A DNA stretch of 64,000 bases from Pseudomonas sp. Irchel 3E13 (GTDB lineage Bacteria > Pseudomonadota > Gammaproteobacteria > Pseudomonadales > Pseudomonadaceae): contig NZ_FYDX01000004.1 in the NCBI RefSeq assembly GCF_900187455.1, positions 62,001 through 126,000 of the forward strand, in the 5' to 3' direction. Of the stretch, positions 28,226 to 37,396 are shown one piece after another; positions within the stretch are counted from its first letter, which is position 1; the number at the start of each line of letters is the position of its first letter. Below the pieces are notes generated by a model that worked only from the letters and a program-made list of their open reading frames with translations, was not told where the DNA came from and made no database searches. Position numbers and translations under genes: made by a program.

Positions 28226-29190
28226 ATACCCATAACGGCACCCTCGCCGTCCGCGTGGCCCGGATCGAACCGCTGACCCCGGAAATCACCCGCTTCACCC
28301 TGGTCGATCCGGACGGCAAGAGCCTGCCGGCCTTCTCCGGCGGCAGCCATGTGGTGGTGGTCCTCGAAGACGGCGACAAGACTCACCGCAACGCCTACTC
28401 GCTGATGAGTTCGCCCTACGACGCCAGCGCCTACCAGATCGCCGTGCGCCGGGTCAGCGAAGGCCGCGGCGGCTCGCGCTACCTGCACGACCAGGTGAGC
28501 GAAGGCGACCTGCTGCAAATCCTGCAACCGGCCAACCTGTTCCCGCTGGCCAAGCACGCCCGCCAGCACCTGTTCATCGCCGGCGGCGTCGGCATCACCC
28601 CGGTGTATTCGCAACTGGAAGAGCTGCAACTCAAGCAGTCCACCTTCGAGCTGCACCTGGCCGTGCGTGGCCCGGAACACCTCGCCCTCGGTCGCGAACT
28701 GCAAGCCCGCTACGGCGCCCGGGTGCATCTGTATGTGCAGGGCGAGGACGAGCGCATGGACATCCCGCGCATCCTCGCCGGCCGTCAGTTGGGCAGCCAC
28801 GTCTACGTCTGCGGCCCGGACAGCATGATCGACGACACCGTCGAAAGCGCCCACGCCCTGGGCTGGACCGACAGCCACATCCACTACGAACGCTTCGTCG
28901 AGCAAGGCTCCAACGGCCTGCCGTTCAGCGTCACCCTGGCGCGCCAGGGCGTGACCATCGAAGTGCCGGCCGAACAGTCGCTGCTCGAAGCCGCCGAACA
29001 GGCCGGCTACACCGTGCCGTACCTGTGCCGCGGCGGCGCCTGCGGCTACTGCGAAACCGAAGTGCTGGAAGTCGAGGGCGAACTCGACCACCGCGATGAC
29101 TGGCTCAGCGACGAAGACAAGCTGAGCAAGCGCAAATTCATGCCCTGCGTATCCCGCGCCAACTGCAGCCGCCTGGTCGTAGACCTCTGA
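28222..29190 (+). CDS. PDR/VanB-type ferredoxin reductase (N-demethylase reductase subunit)
   Basis: A 322-residue protein with a flavin domain (RNAYSLMSSPYD), an NAD(P) domain (LFIAGGVGITPVYSQLEEL, VYVCGPDSMID) and a C-terminal plant-type [2Fe-2S] domain (LCRGGACGYCETEV plus the later Cys in FMPCVSRANC). It carries electrons from NAD(P)H to the terminal oxygenase. ATGA overlap with the DmmA-like gene and 16 bases to the heme subunit support one operon. Confidence 0.85.
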   Translation: MNTHNGTLAVRVARIEPLTPEITRFTLVDPDGKSLPAFSGGSHVVVVLEDGDKTHRNAYSLMSSPYDASAYQIAVRRVSEGRGGSRYLHDQVSEGDLLQILQPANLFPLAKHARQHLFIAGGVGITPVYSQLEELQLKQSTFELHLAVRGPEHLALGRELQARYGARVHLYVQGEDERMDIPRILAGRQLGSHVYVCGPDSMIDDTVESAHALGWTDSHIHYERFVEQGSNGLPFSVTLARQGVTIEVPAEQSLLEAAEQAGYTVPYLCRGGACGYCETEVLEVEGELDHRDDWLSDEDKLSKRKFMPCVSRANCSRLVVDL

Positions 29191-29206
29191 GACAGGAAGA
29201 CAACAC

Positions 29207-30256
29207 ATGACCGTATTCAAGCCGATCGAAACCTACGCCGACGTCGACGCCAGCGACTTCACCTACAGCAACAGCCGCGATGCGGTGCTGCGCCTGCCCT
29301 TCCCCTACCCGGAAGACCAGTACATGTACTCGATGAACGTCGAACCGCATGTACCGTTCGGCGAGGGCGCGCTGCGCGGCCAGTTCGACATCGACGAACA
29401 CTACATCTCCGAATGCCATCACCGCGCGCAGATCCTCGAAAGCCAGCCGGGCGTGCACTACGCCGCCCTGCCGCACATGATGGAAGCGCAGTGGGACTTG
29501 CTGGAACTGCTGATGGAGTCCTATTCCCGGGACTACCCCGAGCATTTCACCCTCGAGAAGAAAGGCACCCAGTGGCACTGGATCAACCGTCCGCTGCAGC
29601 TCGACGACACCTTCGTGTTCGGCGACGCCAGCACCCTGCCGATGGACCCGATGGAATACATCACCCGTCAGGCCCAGGGCGAATTCATCCTCCTCGAAGA
29701 GCGTGACGACACCCTGGTGATGGGCGCCGGCATGGCGACCCAGCGCGCCGACTACTCGCTGCGCTTCAACCTCGGCATGAGCTTCATGGAATTCCACGGT
29801 CCGGTGCCCAAGCTGCATGAAATGGGCATCCTGCAGCGCGCGCTGAAATTCCTCCTGCGCCTGCGTCCCGGCCACCCGGTGCGCCGCACCAACTGGTCGA
29901 TCACCGTCAACCCGCGCCTGGAAACCTCCGCCGAGACCCTGCCGGACTGGGCGCCGGACCGCACCATCGTCACCGCGGAAAATGCCGGCGAGCTGGTCAA
30001 CCTGCGAATCGAGCTGCAACCGCTGCACCGCCTGCCGCGCAGCAACGCCGTGCTGTTCCCGGTACGCACCTACCTGGTCAGCCTCGCTCAACTGGCCGAG
30101 TTCGCCCCGCAATGGGCCAAGCGCATGCACCGCGTAATCCGCGACCTCGACCAGGAACTGGTGGACTACAAGGGCTTCACCCGTTACCGCGAGGCCATGG
30201 TGACCTGGCTGTCGCAGTACGACGACGGCACGCCAGTCGACGAAAGTCAGCAGTAA
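29207..30256 (+). CDS. Heme-dependent oxidative N-demethylase alpha subunit (DUF3445)
   Basis: A 349-residue protein of the DUF3445 family. Recognisable stretches are LRLPFPYPEDQYMYSMNVEP near the start, NRPLQLDDTFVFGDASTLPM, and NWSITVNPRLETS. Many Arg and His residues, including RTNWSI and the HxxH cluster near ESQPGVHYAALPHMMEAQ, are consistent with heme binding, but I cannot assign the axial ligand. It is the catalytic subunit converting dimethylamine-like substrates to the primary amine plus formaldehyde in characterised relatives. An intrinsic terminator follows. Confidence 0.83.
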   Translation: MTVFKPIETYADVDASDFTYSNSRDAVLRLPFPYPEDQYMYSMNVEPHVPFGEGALRGQFDIDEHYISECHHRAQILESQPGVHYAALPHMMEAQWDLLELLMESYSRDYPEHFTLEKKGTQWHWINRPLQLDDTFVFGDASTLPMDPMEYITRQAQGEFILLEERDDTLVMGAGMATQRADYSLRFNLGMSFMEFHGPVPKLHEMGILQRALKFLLRLRPGHPVRRTNWSITVNPRLETSAETLPDWAPDRTIVTAENAGELVNLRIELQPLHRLPRSNAVLFPVRTYLVSLAQLAEFAPQWAKRMHRVIRDLDQELVDYKGFTRYREAMVTWLSQYDDGTPVDESQQ

Positions 30257-30266
30257 AACTCCATCA

Positions 30267-30292
30267 GCGCGCCGATAATGGCGCGCTTTTTT
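30267..30292 (+). terminator. Rho-independent terminator after N-demethylase operon
   Basis: GCGCGCC / GGCGCGC stem (loop of 6) followed directly by TTTTTT. It is a strong intrinsic terminator, so the downstream MFS gene may be transcribed separately or by read-through. Confidence 0.9.
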
Positions 30293-30314
30293 GCGTGCAC
30301 TCCGGGAATACACA

Positions 30315-31514
30315 ATGAAAACAATACGCAACGTCCTGCCTGAAAGCTGGAGCCTGGTGTTCTCCGCCGCGGGGTCCGCCTACGGGGTTGGCCTGCTGGG
30401 CCTCTGGGCCCTGCCGTTCCTGATCAGCGCCATCATCCACGACCTGCAACTCAACGAAGCCCAGGCCGGGCTGCTGATGTCGGCCGAATTCGGCTTCACC
30501 ATGCTCGCCTCGCTGCTGGTCGCGCCGTTCATGGGCCGCGCGCCACGCCGCACGCTGGCGTTGGCCGGCACCCTGTTGGCGATTGCCGCCAACCTGGTCA
30601 GCGCCAACATCGAGAACCTCTACGCCCTCGCCGCCGTGCGCTGCATCGCCGGCATCGGCGCGGGCCTGGCCCTGGCCTGCGGCAACGCCGCGGTGGCCAG
30701 CGCCAAACACCCGGACCGCATCGCCGGGCACATGAACGTGCTGTCGGTGCTGCTGATGATCGTGGTCATGCTGGGCTACGCCAAGGTCATGGCGCTGTAC
30801 GGCCTGCCCGGCCTGTATTACGCGATGGCGGCGACCATGGCAGTGATGCTGCTGGCGATTCCGGCGATGGCCCAACGGGCACTGCTGCCGGAAACCGTTA
30901 TCGCCAGCCCGGCCGGCGGCAAAGGCAATGTGCTGCTGAGCCTGCCGGCGGTTTGCATGATGCTCGCCATGTTCGTCTTTCAGGCCCGCGACACCATGGG
31001 CTGGGCCTTCGTCGAACGGATCGGCACCATGGTCGGCTACAGCGGCGACGAACTGGGCGTGCTGTTGTCGGTGCAATCGGTGGTCGGCCTGATCGGCCCG
31101 CTGCTGGCGGCGATGATCGGCAAGCGCTTCGGCATGAGCACCCCGGTGATCCTCGCGGTGCTGCTGACCGGCGGCACCAGCCTCGCCTACGTGCTGGGCG
31201 AACACTCCAAGACCATGTACACCGCCGGCGTCATGACCATCTGCATCACCTATTTCTACGCCCTGAGCTACCTGACCGGCCTCGCGGCGGAACTGGACCG
31301 TGAAGGTCGCGTGGTGGCGGCGGCCGGCAGCTTCCTCAGCCTCGGCCTGGCCGTGGGTCCGGCGATTTCTGGCGGGTTGATTTCCCTCGGCGGCTTCACC
31401 CTTGCAGCGTGGGGCATCGCCGTGACGGTGATCCTGACCCTGGCGCTGGTCAGCGTGCCGCTGGCGCGGATTCGCCGGGAGCATGTGGTGGCGCAGTTGG
31501 CGGCGGCTGTTTGA
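30315..31514 (+). CDS. MFS transporter
   Basis: A 399-residue membrane protein with about 12 segments; ATG at 30315 (an in-frame ATG upstream at 30291 lies in the terminator and is rejected). Features include GFTMLASLLVAPFMGRAPRR after TM2 and many Gly-rich helices. No subfamily signature is clear. Its position after the N-demethylase genes suggests uptake or export of the amine substrate. Confidence 0.82.
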   Translation: MKTIRNVLPESWSLVFSAAGSAYGVGLLGLWALPFLISAIIHDLQLNEAQAGLLMSAEFGFTMLASLLVAPFMGRAPRRTLALAGTLLAIAANLVSANIENLYALAAVRCIAGIGAGLALACGNAAVASAKHPDRIAGHMNVLSVLLMIVVMLGYAKVMALYGLPGLYYAMAATMAVMLLAIPAMAQRALLPETVIASPAGGKGNVLLSLPAVCMMLAMFVFQARDTMGWAFVERIGTMVGYSGDELGVLLSVQSVVGLIGPLLAAMIGKRFGMSTPVILAVLLTGGTSLAYVLGEHSKTMYTAGVMTICITYFYALSYLTGLAAELDREGRVVAAAGSFLSLGLAVGPAISGGLISLGGFTLAAWGIAVTVILTLALVSVPLARIRREHVVAQLAAAV

Positions 31515-31520
31515 GCTGAG

Positions 31521-31552
31521 GGCCCCATCGCTGGCTCGCCAGCGATGAGGCC
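31521..31552. terminator. Bidirectional hairpin between convergent genes
   Basis: GGCCCCATCGCTGGC / GCCAGCGATGAGGCC with a two-base loop region lies in the 46-base gap between the MFS and PAS-chemoreceptor stops. It could serve both strands; it also resembles REP-type palindromes. Confidence 0.6.
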
Positions 31553-31560
31553 CCGACCGG

Positions 31561-32880
31561 CTAATGCAATTGCAACGTCGAATTGATCTGACTGATCGCA
31601 TCCACCACATGCTGCGAGCCCTGCTGGATCTCGAGGATCACTTCCCCGGCCTCATTGGCCAGTTCCACTCCCAGCCCGGTGCGGCTCAGGCTTGACTGCA
31701 TGCTGGCCACGGCATTCAGCGACAGGTCGTGGTTCTGCCGCACCACCTCGACAATCTCCAGCGTCGCCTTGCTGGTGCGCGCCGCAAGGTTGCGCACTTC
31801 ATCGGCCACCACCGCGAACCCGCGCCCGTGCTCACCGGCCCGGGCCGCCTCGATGGCCGCGTTGAGCGCCAGCAGGTTGGTCTGGTCGGCGACGCCGCGG
31901 ATGGTCTGGACAATCTGTCCGATCAGTTCCGACTGGCGACTCACCGCATCGATGCTGCGCGCCGCTTCGTTGAGGTCGTGGGAAATTTCTTCGATCACGT
32001 GCACGGTCTGCTGCACCACCTCCGAGCCCTTGCGGGCGCAGGCGTCGTTCTGCACCGAGGTGGCGTGGGCGGCCTCGGCGGCGGATTGCTGGGTGCAGAC
32101 CTGCTGAGTGATGTCGCTGGCGAACTTGACCACTTTGTACAGCCGGCCATGGGTGTCGAAGATCGGGTTGTAGGAGGCTTCGAGGTAGACCATCTGCCCC
32201 AGCTTGTTGACCCGTTCGAAGCGGTGCGAATGGTATTCGCCGCGGTTGAGCGAGGCCCAGAACGCCTTATAGGCCGGCGACTCGCTTTCGCTCTTGTGGC
32301 AAAACAGGCTGTGGTGCTGGCCGACCACCTCGTCGAGGCGGTAGCGCATGGTGGTGAGGAAATTGTCGTTGGCCTTGATCACCCGCCCGTCGGGGGTGAA
32401 CTCGATGACCGCCATCGAGCGGCCGATGGCTTCGAGCAGGCAGTCAGCCTCGTGCTCGTGAACCACCCGTTCGGTGATATCGGTCGCCACCTTGATGATG
32501 CTGGTGACCTGCCCGCCCGTGCCGAACACCGGCATGTAGCTGGCTTCGAGCCAGATTTCCTGGTGCTGCCGGTTCAGTCGCACAAAGGTCCCGCTGCGCG
32601 GCTCGCCCCGCGCCAGGTCGCGCCAGAGCTGGCGGTAGTCCTCGGTCTTGGTGAAGGCTTCCTCGCAGAACATGCGGTGGTGTTGACCGCGGATGTCTTC
32701 GAGGCGGTAGCCCATGGTGTTGCAAAAGTGCTCGTTGGCGTCGAGTACTACTCCGTCGGGGCTGAACTCGATCATCGCCATGGAACGGCTGATCGCGGCC
32801 AGTTTCGCGTTGGCCTCAGCCAAGGCCCGGTTACACCGCTCGATTTCTGCAAGATCGGTTTTGCGATGGGAGTCAAACAT
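31561..32880 (-). CDS. Soluble PAS-PAS chemoreceptor, BdlA-like
   Basis: A 439-residue protein: two tandem PAS domains (each with a MAVIEF/MAMIEF...P-DG start and a GQHH(R/S)xFC segment), then an MCP signalling domain with the tip [20 protein letters not shown]. No transmembrane segment is visible, as in P. aeruginosa BdlA (biofilm dispersion). The start is the ATG at 32880; the upstream in-frame ATG at 32955 adds an unrelated leader. It is probably a cytoplasmic redox or energy sensor acting on motility or biofilm dispersal. Confidence 0.88.
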   Translation of the reverse strand: MFDSHRKTDLAEIERCNRALAEANAKLAAISRSMAMIEFSPDGVVLDANEHFCNTMGYRLEDIRGQHHRMFCEEAFTKTEDYRQLWRDLARGEPRSGTFVRLNRQHQEIWLEASYMPVFGTGGQVTSIIKVATDITERVVHEHEADCLLEAIGRSMAVIEFTPDGRVIKANDNFLTTMRYRLDEVVGQHHSLFCHKSESESPAYKAFWASLNRGEYHSHRFERVNKLGQMVYLEASYNPIFDTHGRLYKVVKFASDITQQVCTQQSAAEAAHATSVQNDACARKGSEVVQQTVHVIEEISHDLNEAARSIDAVSRQSELIGQIVQTIRGVADQTNLLALNAAIEAARAGEHGRGFAVVADEVRNLAARTSKATLEIVEVVRQNHDLSLNAVASMQSSLSRTGLGVELANEAGEVILEIQQGSQHVVDAISQINSTLQLH

Positions 32881-32971
32881 GTCGCGCTCACTCCATGGGC
32901 GGAATTGAGCTAAGCGTAGATGCGCCAAAGCGCGCTGCAAGCAGTCTGCCAGCACCGCTTATCGGCTTTAA

Positions 32972-33991
32972 TCAACTGCTTTCCCGCACCATCAGCTCGA
33001 AACCGAGGTCGCGGGTGAGCGCTTGCCCACTCTTTCCGTCGAGCAAGGCCAGCAGCGCTTGCGCCGCGTGATGGCCTACGGCGGCCCGTGGCGTGCGGAT
33101 CGAGGTCAGTCGCGGGACCATATGGGCCGAGGCCGGCAGGTCATTGAAACCGACCATCGCCACCTGTTCCGGCACCGCGATGCCCTGGCGTTGTGCTTGA
33201 TAGATCGCGCCTTGGGCAAGGTCGTCGTTACAGAAAAACAGGCCGTCGATATCGCCGTGGCGGGCCAGCAACTGGCTGAACAACTCACCGCCCAGACCGA
33301 TGGACGACGGCTGCGGCACCAGCAATTCCAGGGACGGGTCGTACAACCCGGCCTCAAGGAGGGCCTGACGGAAGCCTTCGGCGCGCTGCATAACCCGTGC
33401 ATCCAGTTGCGCGGCGATAAAGCCGAGGCGCCGCCGCCCGCGCTCGATCAAGTGGCGGGCCACGGCACGACCGGCGTCTTGCTGGGAGAAACCCACCGAC
33501 AGCGTTCCCGGCGCGTGGCTCAGTTCCATCATGTGCACGCAAGGCACGCGGCTGGCGGCGAGCATCTGTCGGGCGGCGTCGCTACGCTCGAAACCGGTGA
33601 GCAGCAGGCCGCGGGGCTGATAGGCCAGGTAATTGCGGATGAGGTTTTCTTCCACCGTGACGTCGTAGTGGTAATTGCCGATCAGCACTTCCAGGCCGCG
33701 AGGGCGCAGGACGTCATGAATGGCGTCGAGGGTTTCAACGAACAACTGATTGGACAGCGAAGGAATCAGCACCACCACCGACTGGCTCTGCGCCGACGCC
33801 AGGGCGCGGGCGGCCGGGTTGGCGACGTAACCCAGTTCAGTGGCAGCGGCGCGGACCTTTTCCACCAGATCCGGCGCCACCGTGGCGACACCGCGCAGGG
33901 CGCGGGACACGGTGATCGGGGAAACCCCGGAAAGCCGGGCCACTTCGGCCAGCGTGGGACGTCCGGTGGTGCGGGAGGTGCTGCGGGTCAT
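32972..33991 (-). CDS. LacI-family transcriptional regulator
   Basis: A 339-residue protein. The N-terminal helix-turn-helix reads TLAEVARLSGVSPITVSRAL and the hinge NPAARALASAQS. The periplasmic-binding-like core resembles gluconate repressor (GntR of LacI type) proteins. The start is ATG 33991; the longer frame upstream is a translated repeat element and is rejected. No sugar gene is adjacent, so the target is not evident. Confidence 0.88.
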   Translation of the reverse strand: MTRSTSRTTGRPTLAEVARLSGVSPITVSRALRGVATVAPDLVEKVRAAATELGYVANPAARALASAQSQSVVVLIPSLSNQLFVETLDAIHDVLRPRGLEVLIGNYHYDVTVEENLIRNYLAYQPRGLLLTGFERSDAARQMLAASRVPCVHMMELSHAPGTLSVGFSQQDAGRAVARHLIERGRRRLGFIAAQLDARVMQRAEGFRQALLEAGLYDPSLELLVPQPSSIGLGGELFSQLLARHGDIDGLFFCNDDLAQGAIYQAQRQGIAVPEQVAMVGFNDLPASAHMVPRLTSIRTPRAAVGHHAAQALLALLDGKSGQALTRDLGFELMVRESS

Positions 33992-34094
33992 GGGGGCTCG
34001 GGGGCAAGACGCAAAGACCGGCAAGGTTAGAGATGCGGCGGCGGGCTGGCAAGGATTCAGGCGGGTAGGTTTTGGTGTGATTGAGGGTAGTAGC

Positions 34095-34315
34095 CACCAG
34101 GCGTATGCCGGAAGTTTTCCAGCGCTCTTGAGATCGAGCGCTACCCGCGCATCGCGAGCAAGCTCGCTCCTACACAAGTTGCAACGCACCATGGCCTGCG
34201 GAAATGGCGTTGCGGGCCTTGGCGCATGCACGACTGTAGGAGCGAGCTTGCTCGCGATGCGCGGACAGCGCTCGATCTTGAGAGCGAAGAAAAACCCTCG
34301 GCTAGCGCCTGGTCA
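34095..34315. repeat. Composite long inverted repeat containing a REP doublet (copy 2)
   Basis: Arms of 51 bases, 34123-34173 and 34236-34286, are inverted copies with only a few mismatches. The inner halves are REP palindromes (GCGAGCAAGCTCGCTCCTAC type) and the outer halves carry GATCGAGCGCT. Outside the left arm lies the 38-base tail shared with 2967-3004. It fills the 349-base gap between the LacI gene and the alcohol dehydrogenase gene; no gene is seen there. Confidence 0.8.
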
Positions 34316-34340
34316 CGATGAAATCTCCCTCAACCCAAAC

Positions 34341-35489
34341 TCAAAACGCCGCCTTGAACACCGCCTCGATCTCCGCCTGGCTCGCCGGCCGTGGGTTGGT
34401 CAGGCCGCAGGCGTCTTTCAGGGCGTTGGCCGCGAGGATCGGTACGTCTTCCACCTTCGCCCCCAACGCCGCCAATCCCGGCGGGATGTCGATATCCCGG
34501 CTCAGTTGCTCGATCGCGGCAATCGCCGCCGCCGCGCCCTGCTCCGCGTCCAGTTCGCGCACCTGCGCACCCAGCGCCGCCGCGACATCCCGCAGCCGCG
34601 CCGCGGCCACCCGGGCGTTGAAGCGCTGCACATGGGGCAGCAGCACCGCGTTGCACACGCCGTGCGGCAAGTCATAGAAGCCGCCCAACTGGTGCGCCAT
34701 GGCGTGCACATAGCCCAGCGACGCATTGTTGAATGCCATGCCGGCGAGGAACTGGGCATACGCCATGTTCTCGCGCGCCTGCATGTCGGTGCCATCCGCC
34801 ACGGCCTGGCGCAGGTTGGCGCTGATCAGTTCGATGGCCTTCAGCGCGCAGGCATCGGTAATCGGCGACGCCGCGGTGGACACGTAGGCCTCCACTGCAT
34901 GGGTCAGCGCATCCATGCCGGTGGCGGCGGTCAGTGATTTGGGCATGCCGACCATCAGCGCCGGGTCGTTGACCGAGAGAATCGGCGTGACGTTGCGGTC
35001 GACGATGGCCATTTTCACGTGGCGCGCTTCGTCGGTGATGATGCAGAACCGGGTCATTTCGCTGGCTGTGCCGGCGGTGGTGTTGATCGCCACCAGCGGC
35101 AGTTGCGGCTTGGCCGAGCGATCGACGCCCTCGTAGTCGGCGATTTTGCCGCCGTTGGTGGCGCACAGGGCGATGCCCTTGGCGCAGTCATGGGGCGAAC
35201 CGCCGCCCAGGGAAACCACGAAATCGCACTTCTCGCGTTGCAGCATCGCCAGGCCCTGCTCGACGTTGGCGATGCTCGGGTTCGGTTTGGCGCCATCGAA
35301 CACCGCGGCATCGATATCGCGCAGCGCCAGTTGCTCGACGATCCGCTCGGCGACGCCGGCCTTGGCCAGGCCCGCGTCGGTGACGATCAAGGCCTTGCGA
35401 AAGCCGTAGCCGACAATCGCGGCCATGGCCTCGTCAAGGCAGCCGATACCCATGATATTCACGGCTGGAATGAAAAACGTGCTGCTCAT
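34341..35489 (-). CDS. Iron-containing alcohol dehydrogenase
   Basis: A 382-residue group III alcohol dehydrogenase (YiaY/AdhB/ErcA-like). NAD-binding [14 protein letters not shown] and the metal region [12 protein letters not shown] with later [19 protein letters not shown] (three His plus Asp) are intact. The start at 35489 gives the usual MSSTFFIP beginning. Oxidises or reduces short alcohols with NAD; the substrate cannot be assigned. It lies downstream of ilvA on the same strand but with an 80-base gap. Confidence 0.88.
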   Translation of the reverse strand: MSSTFFIPAVNIMGIGCLDEAMAAIVGYGFRKALIVTDAGLAKAGVAERIVEQLALRDIDAAVFDGAKPNPSIANVEQGLAMLQREKCDFVVSLGGGSPHDCAKGIALCATNGGKIADYEGVDRSAKPQLPLVAINTTAGTASEMTRFCIITDEARHVKMAIVDRNVTPILSVNDPALMVGMPKSLTAATGMDALTHAVEAYVSTAASPITDACALKAIELISANLRQAVADGTDMQARENMAYAQFLAGMAFNNASLGYVHAMAHQLGGFYDLPHGVCNAVLLPHVQRFNARVAAARLRDVAAALGAQVRELDAEQGAAAAIAAIEQLSRDIDIPPGLAALGAKVEDVPILAANALKDACGLTNPRPASQAEIEAVFKAAF

Positions 35490-35569
35490 GGTCTTGTCCC
35501 TCAGTGGCTTTATCTCGGTACTTTCAAGCATCCACCTGTCCTGACCAGCACGTGTTGATCTACGACAAT

Positions 35570-37132
35570 TCAGCCAAGAAACAGCCGGTATGCCGGATTA
35601 TCGGTCTCGTCCCAATAGCGATAACCCATGGCATCCAGCGCGCCCGGCAGGCCCTCGCGCTCCTCCGCCGGCACTTCCAGGGCGGCGAACACCCGGGCTT
35701 CGGCGGCGCCGTGGTTGCGGTAATGGAACAGGCTGATGTTCCAGCGTTTGCCCAGGCTTTCGAGGAAGCCCAGCAACGCGCCCGGCCGCTCGGGGAATTC
35801 GAAACGCAGCACGCGCTCGTCCGCGCCCGGCCCGGCATGCCCGCCTACGGTGTGGCGGATGTGCAGCTTGGCCAGTTCGTTGTCGGTCAGGTCCACCACC
35901 TCGTAGCCCTGTTCACGCAGGCTGGCCAGCAGTACGTCGCGCGGATCGTTGACTGGATGGGTCTGCACGCCGACGAACAACCGCGCTTCCTTGCCGGGGT
36001 AGTAGCGGTAATTGAACTCGGTGATCTGCCGCCGGCCCAGGGCCTGGCAGAAGGCGCGGAAGCTGCCAGGACGCTCGGGGATGGTCACCGCGATCACCGC
36101 TTCACGCTGCTCGCCCAGTTCGGCGCGCTCGGCGACGTGGCGCAGGCGATCGAAGTTGACGTTGGCGCCGGAGTCGATCGCCACCAGGGTCTGCCCGCGC
36201 ACGCCACGGGCGGCCACGTATTTCTTGATCCCGGCGACCGCCAGCGCGCCGGACGGCTCGGTGATGGAGCGGGTGTCGTCGTAGATGTCCTTGATGGCCG
36301 CGCACAGTTCGTCACTGCTGACGGTGATCACTTCGTCGACGTAGTGCCGGCAGACATCGAAGCAATGCGCGCCGATCTGCGCCACCGCCACGCCATCGGC
36401 GAAGGTGCCGACCTGCGGCAGCACCACCCGCTCGCCGGCCGCCAGGGCCGCCTGCAGGCAGTTGGAGTCGTGGGGCTCGACGCCGATGACCTTGACCTCG
36501 GGCCGCAGGTATTTGACGTAGGCGGCGATGCCGGCGATCAAGCCGCCGCCACCGACCGGGACGAAAATGGCATCCAGCGGGCCCTGCTGCTGGCGGAGGA
36601 TTTCCATGGCCACGGTGCCCTGGCCGGCAATCACGTCCGGGTCGTCGAAGGGCGGGACGAAGGTAGCGCCTTCGCTCTGTGCCAGTTGCAGCGCATGCGC
36701 GAGGGCACGGGGGAAGGCGTCGCCGTGCAGCACCACGTTGCCGCCGCGAGAGCGAACGCCCTCGACCTTGAGGGCCGGGGTGGTTTCCGGCATGACGATG
36801 GTGGCGACAATGCCCAACTCGCGGGCCGCCAGCGCCACGCCCTGGGCATGGTTGCCGGCGGACGCGGTGATCACGCCGCGATCACGCTGGGCCTGGGTCA
36901 GCCGGCTGAGGCGGTTGTAGGCGCCACGGATCTTGAAGGAGAAGGTCGGCTGCAGGTCTTCGCGCTTGAGCAGCACTTGATTGCCCAGTTGCGCCGAGAG
37001 GGCGCGGGCCGGTTGCAGCGGGGTTTCAATGGCCAGGTCGTACACCGGAGCGGCAAGAATCCGGCGCACATAGTCCGACAGCAGGTTCGGTGCGCCAACG
37101 GCTGTACTGGGGCATGCGGTGAGGCTGGTCAT
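35570..37132 (-). CDS. ilvA: Threonine dehydratase, biosynthetic
   Basis: A 520-residue PLP enzyme. PLP lysine Lys67 is in SFKIRGAYN, with [13 protein letters not shown] and GGGGLIAG for phosphate and serine-side contacts. The C-terminal 190 residues contain two ACT-like regulatory domains (each with FxERPG(S/A)(F/L)), as in isoleucine-inhibited IlvA of about 514 residues. Makes 2-oxobutanoate from threonine, the first step to isoleucine. It is preceded by an attenuation-like leader, and its Shine-Dalgarno lies in a hairpin. Confidence 0.93.
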   Translation of the reverse strand: MTSLTACPSTAVGAPNLLSDYVRRILAAPVYDLAIETPLQPARALSAQLGNQVLLKREDLQPTFSFKIRGAYNRLSRLTQAQRDRGVITASAGNHAQGVALAARELGIVATIVMPETTPALKVEGVRSRGGNVVLHGDAFPRALAHALQLAQSEGATFVPPFDDPDVIAGQGTVAMEILRQQQGPLDAIFVPVGGGGLIAGIAAYVKYLRPEVKVIGVEPHDSNCLQAALAAGERVVLPQVGTFADGVAVAQIGAHCFDVCRHYVDEVITVSSDELCAAIKDIYDDTRSITEPSGALAVAGIKKYVAARGVRGQTLVAIDSGANVNFDRLRHVAERAELGEQREAVIAVTIPERPGSFRAFCQALGRRQITEFNYRYYPGKEARLFVGVQTHPVNDPRDVLLASLREQGYEVVDLTDNELAKLHIRHTVGGHAGPGADERVLRFEFPERPGALLGFLESLGKRWNISLFHYRNHGAAEARVFAALEVPAEEREGLPGALDAMGYRYWDETDNPAYRLFLG

Positions 37133-37137
37133 CGGTA

Positions 37138-37167
37138 ACTCCTGGTTTTTTCAAAAAGCCCAGGAGT
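37138..37167 (-). promoter_or_regulatory. Hairpin sequestering the ilvA ribosome site
   Basis: On the transcript, ACTCCTGG (37167-37160) pairs perfectly with CCAGGAGT (37145-37138); the second arm contains the AGGAG Shine-Dalgarno six bases before the ilvA ATG. The loop has T and A tracts. It could lower translation initiation. Confidence 0.55.
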
Positions 37168-37176
37168 CGAGAGAAA

Positions 37177-37199
37177 GAACCCGCCTCCAGGGCGGGTTC
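37177..37199 (-). terminator. ilvA attenuator terminator
   Basis: On the minus strand GAACCCGCC / GGCGGGTTC form a 9-bp stem with a 5-base loop, followed by TTTCTCTC. The first arm can instead pair with GGCGGGTT at 37223-37216 inside the leader peptide gene, giving an antiterminator. Confidence 0.75.
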
Positions 37200-37213
37200 G
37201 GTGCAAGTGCCAG

Positions 37214-37279
37214 CTAACCCGCCAATCTGATAATGGCGGTAATAATGCTGCGGGTCGGCACAAGCGGGAGGTTCGTCAT
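37214..37279 (-). CDS. ilvA leader peptide (21 residues)
   Basis: The minus strand reads ATG to TAG as MTNLPLVPTRSIITAIIRLAG*: four Ile and three Thr among 21 residues, with two Ile-Ile pairs. It precedes the terminator by 15 bases. CCGCC in codons 14-15 can pair with GGCGG in codons 19-21, and the latter with the terminator's first arm, giving all four attenuation segments. No Shine-Dalgarno is visible, and the predicted start of transcription falls at the ATG, so it may be leaderless. Confidence 0.7.
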   Translation of the reverse strand: MTNLPLVPTRSIITAIIRLAG

Positions 37280-37286
37280 ACCAGCG

Positions 37287-37315
37287 AAACTAGCGAAGTG
37301 CCTTTACCAAGTCAA
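37287..37315 (-). promoter_or_regulatory. ilvA leader promoter
   Basis: On the minus strand TTGACT (37315-37310), 17-base spacer, TAGTTT (37292-37287). This is a good sigma-70 promoter placed seven bases before the leader-peptide ATG. Confidence 0.65.
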
Positions 37316-37396
37316 CGACTGATTCAAAAAGCTTCCGGCAGCCACCTGCCGGGGGCGAGAAAGGCATCGATACCGTGCCAAGTTAACTGAGCCGGG

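Noticed and set aside
33992..34231. An 80-residue N-terminal extension of the LacI regulator
   Set aside because: The extension is the translation of REP and palindromic repeat DNA (CRSELARDA type), not protein; the helix-turn-helix starts right after ATG 33991.
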